Shown piece after piece: positions 61,026 to 64,000 of a DNA stretch of 64,000 nt; position 1 is the first letter of the stretch; every line of letters starts with the position of its first letter. A model generated the notes under the pieces. The model did no database searches. It was not told the DNA's origin and was given only the letters and a program-made list of their open reading frames with translations. This DNA comes from Rhabdophis nuchalis. Its lineage: Eukaryota; Chordata; Lepidosauria; Squamata; Natricidae. The translations under genes and the position numbers were made by a program. Where the stretch lies: the NCBI GenBank assembly GCA_039707465.1, contig CM077643.1, positions 324,699,919 to 324,763,918 on the forward strand. The letters run 5' to 3'.

Positions 61026-61349
61026 CAGGGGTGTCAAACTCAATTTCATTGAGGGCCACATCAGGGTTGTGTTTGACCTTGGGGGGCCATGGTGGGTGTG
61101 GTCAGGATGGGTGTGGCCAGTTCAACATCACTCGTGTCAGGGGCGCCTGTGGTGGCCCGAGCGCTCTGCCAGCGAAACAGGCTCCCGACCTCCGTTTTTG
61201 GCTGCGACGGCCTCCTGCAACTCTCTGCTAGCAAAAATGGAGCTCAATTTTCACTGGCAGAGTCATCATGGGCCAGTCCTTCGCGATTTCCAGGTTGATA
61301 CCACAGGACAGATCTAAGCCGTCTGTGAGCCTTGAGTTTGCCATCTCTG
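61026..61349. mobile_element. Non-autonomous hAT element, family E
   Basis: Starts caggggtgtcaaactcaat, ends cttgagtttgccatctctg; flanks acctatag and gcctatag (one mismatch). Interior CpG-containing, non-coding. Confidence 0.87.
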
Positions 61350-62750
61350 GCCTATAGCATTTTAATGGGTTGTTGACTTTATTGTCTTATGGGTTTCTGC
61401 TTTATGAGTTTTTATTATCTGTGAGCCTCCTACTTTTAGATTGGGGCAGCGTCTACACATAATCCGTCAAACTATTAGTGGAGTCTGTACTCTGAAACCT
61501 TGACTCAGATTTCAGTCCCAACCAAATCAATACTATAATTCAGATCTAAATCATGATCATCGCCATTGCTTTTCCTGAAAGAAAAACTCTTGAGAAAATC
61601 TGAAATGTGTCTGAGGGTACGATAAAGCTGGATAAATATGGTATTTTAGAAATGCCTATGAGGTTGACAGTTCTGCTGTAAATATTTGGGCGCCCTAACA
61701 TTTGGGCTGAGTGATAATGCTTTGCACTTTAAATAGCTGGATGCCAGAGAGAGGATTCACTTATAAATATGGCTGTTGCAGCATGGTGTTTTTGAATACA
61801 ACCAGAAGCAGATTCACAGAAATGGCCATTAAACTGCTTGACTTTAGGGACCTATTTATAAGTCTGGAAATGTATAGATAAAAATACAGAAATAGTTTTA
61901 ATAAGGCAGACAGTCAGGCCAAGTATTTTAAATATCCCGTCAGTTCTCATATAGTAGCATTCCCATGATCAATAGTCTAGTTATCTGAAAACATGTCCCA
62001 CAGCCCACACACTTTCCTCAGCGCACTAAATTATCTACCACATTTTGTAAATAGGAGTAAATTGCAGTAAATAGCCTACTACAAAAAGCTTATTTTTAAA
62101 GAAATGATATGCCAAGAATAGAATAGATAAATCAGATATACAGATACACACACACGGCCACAACCTATGATCACCTTTCTCTATAGAGTTATGCATGTGC
62201 AAACATTTGACTGCTGTCTATTCACACCATTGTTTGTTAGTTAGGTAGGAAAGATGAGTGAACGAGCAGCAGTTCAGAATATTCACTGCTGTAATAATTT
62301 GTATTTTACCTACAATTTGAGCTAATCATTCTTTAGAACTGGGGGAAAACCCCCAAACAAAAAAAAACCCCTTAACTTCCTCTGCGTTGAAAGAGAATTA
62401 ATTCATCCATGAAAGAGTTGACCTTAGAGGTCAGTTCAGGACTTGCTTTGCATCTCTCTGATTTTGAGAGATGACTAAGTTCAACCTGTTTAAATGAGTT
62501 TCTGTCTCTAAAATGAGACTGGCATGTGGGGACATGGCTGATTATTGTCCTTCTTTGCTCTCCTTGGGTTCCTTCCGTATATTCCCTCCTTCGTACTCTA
62601 CCATCAGTTGATTTTCTAAACTATGTCTCTGAGTGTTGGTTTTGAGGGAGAGGGGATTTTAACATGTTAAATGTAGTTAAATTTTAAAAATTGAGTTCAA
62701 CAAATACAAGGACTCCGGGGAAGGCACAGTTTCTTCTCTCCCCATAGATT

Positions 62751-63134
62751 CAAGTAGTCTTCAACTTATAACAGTTCATTTAATGACCGTTCAGAGTTAC
62801 AAAGGCATTGAAAAAAGTGACTTATGACCCTTTTTCATTGTTACAACCTTTGCAGCAACCCCATGATTATATGATTAAAATTCAGATGATTGGCAATCGT
62901 TTCATGTTTATGACTGTTGCTGAGTGCCAAGATCATGTAATCACCTATTGTGACCTTCTCACAAGCAAAGTCAATGGACAAACCAGATTCACTTAACAAC
63001 CGGGTTACTAATTTATCAACTGCAGTCATTCGCTTAACAAGTGAGGCAGGAAAAGTCATAAAATGGGGCAAAGTTCACTTAGCAAATGTCTCACTTAACA
63101 GCAGAAATTTTGGGCTCAATGGTAAGTCTACCTG
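62751..63134. mobile_element. Mariner-like non-autonomous element, family F, near complete
   Basis: Starts caagtagtcttcaacttataa, passes 'caaagtcaatggacaaacca' and 'cacttaacagcagaaatttt', and ends aagtctacctg before TA. The best-preserved right end of the family in the window. Confidence 0.7.
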
Positions 63135-63269
63135 TAGTGGCTTGTTTGAGTTACCAAGAAACTTAGTTACTGTAATGATAAAGTAAACTCAGAAATCCTG
63201 CTTAGGTAGTTTTAAAGTTAAATTGGAATAGATTTACCTGGAAGGGTGGCATAGATGTTTCTTCAATCA

Positions 63270-63395
63270 ATATACAATACAATACAATACAATAGCAGAG
63301 TTGGAAGGGACCTTGTAAGTCTTCTAGTCCAACCCCCTGCGTGGGCAGGAACCTTATACCATTTCAGACAAATGGCTATCTAACATCATCAGACT
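63270..63395 (-). mobile_element. CR1 LINE 3' end, reverse
   Basis: Begins with (acaat)n, then 'gcagagttggaagggacctt' and 'aacccc-ctgcgtgggcagg'-type sequence through 'aatggctatctaacatc'. Nearly identical to 42262 and 44600, so probably a young subfamily. Confidence 0.83.
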
Positions 63396-64000
63396 AGTGT
63401 GCACTTCTTACAAAGCAAATTTGCAGTACAACTATGATGACCAAAACACTGAGTTGGAAATCCTGACTTGGCTTTCTGTGGGAAAAACTGGTTGAACACA
63501 ATTCAGCATACATCTAAATAAATATGTCAATCTTGTGGACTTTTAATGCAAAAGCATAGAAGATTTGGAGAAAGGTGACCAGTGAGTTATTTTATTACAA
63601 AGAGGAATCAGCTTATGCATCAGCAAAATATTTTTATACTCCCTCACCCCCTTAATTTGGGATAGGTCTTACCTGTACTTAATATACTTGAATATTTTCA
63701 CTGTATTATTTTGTTTTGGAAAATTTTGCTAAATAAAATGTCTATAATGTTCCGCTCATTACGTTTGCATACTGAATAGCATGCTGACAGTATCATCTGT
63801 TCCTAATTACTCTTAAGAGCTTTTCACTGACTTCAGCAAATTTGCATGATCTTGGGAGACTTCCCCTCCCCTTCTAGAATGAGTTCTGTTTTCTCCCTTC
63901 TTTTTTCTTCTTTGTGGAGGTTCATTGTGTAATCTCTACACTTGGGCTGCTCTCAGCATTCTGCTTTCAACATATTTCATCTTTGGTAGTCAGCACTAAT

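Overview
The window is vertebrate nuclear DNA, most likely from a squamate reptile. The repeat mix supports this: CR1 and L2-type LINE ends, a BovB/RTE remnant, Penelope-like and DIRS-like retroelements, tRNA-derived SINEs including a Sauria-like one, many short hAT and mariner-type elements, and long tetranucleotide microsatellites. Snake or lizard cannot be settled from this stretch alone.

The only protein-coding gene I can support is DISC1 (disrupted in schizophrenia 1), on the + strand. Five internal exons are readable: 1521-1641, 4589-4824, 12852-12906, 15105-15207 and 20023-20211. By human numbering these are exons 6-10, anchored on the intron 8 breakpoint of the human t(1;11) translocation. 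Their splice phases join into one open frame of 234 complete codons, and the peptides match the human coiled-coil region as I remember it. The intron after exon 10 fills the other 43.8 kb without a recognisable exon 11. No rRNA, functional tRNA, CpG-island promoter or second host gene was seen.

Layout: 0-20 kb holds the exons, with short introns containing hAT elements, CR1 pieces, a Penelope-like 3' end, an R4-like remnant and microsatellites. 20-27 kb is a SINE and microsatellite cluster with several inverted copies of one tRNA-derived SINE that has a TA-rich tail. 29-36.2 kb is an accessory block: a solo-LTR-like sequence, a BovB remnant, a hAT element and a decayed 5.8-kb DIRS-type retrotransposon with inverted terminal repeats, an internal complementary region, and gag, RT/RNase H and tyrosine-recombinase remnants on the minus strand. 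36-64 kb is intron with scattered L2, CR1, hAT foldback and mariner-like elements, a polypurine block and a 214-bp palindrome centred on TG/CA repeats.

Notable points: at least eight dispersed foldback elements with 8-bp target duplications; two hAT elements placed back to back on the same 8-bp target; nested insertions that give relative ages; hammerhead-ribozyme-like cores in two Penelope-like ends; and a tRNA-CR1 composite SINE. Family names rest on recognition from memory, since no database search was possible.
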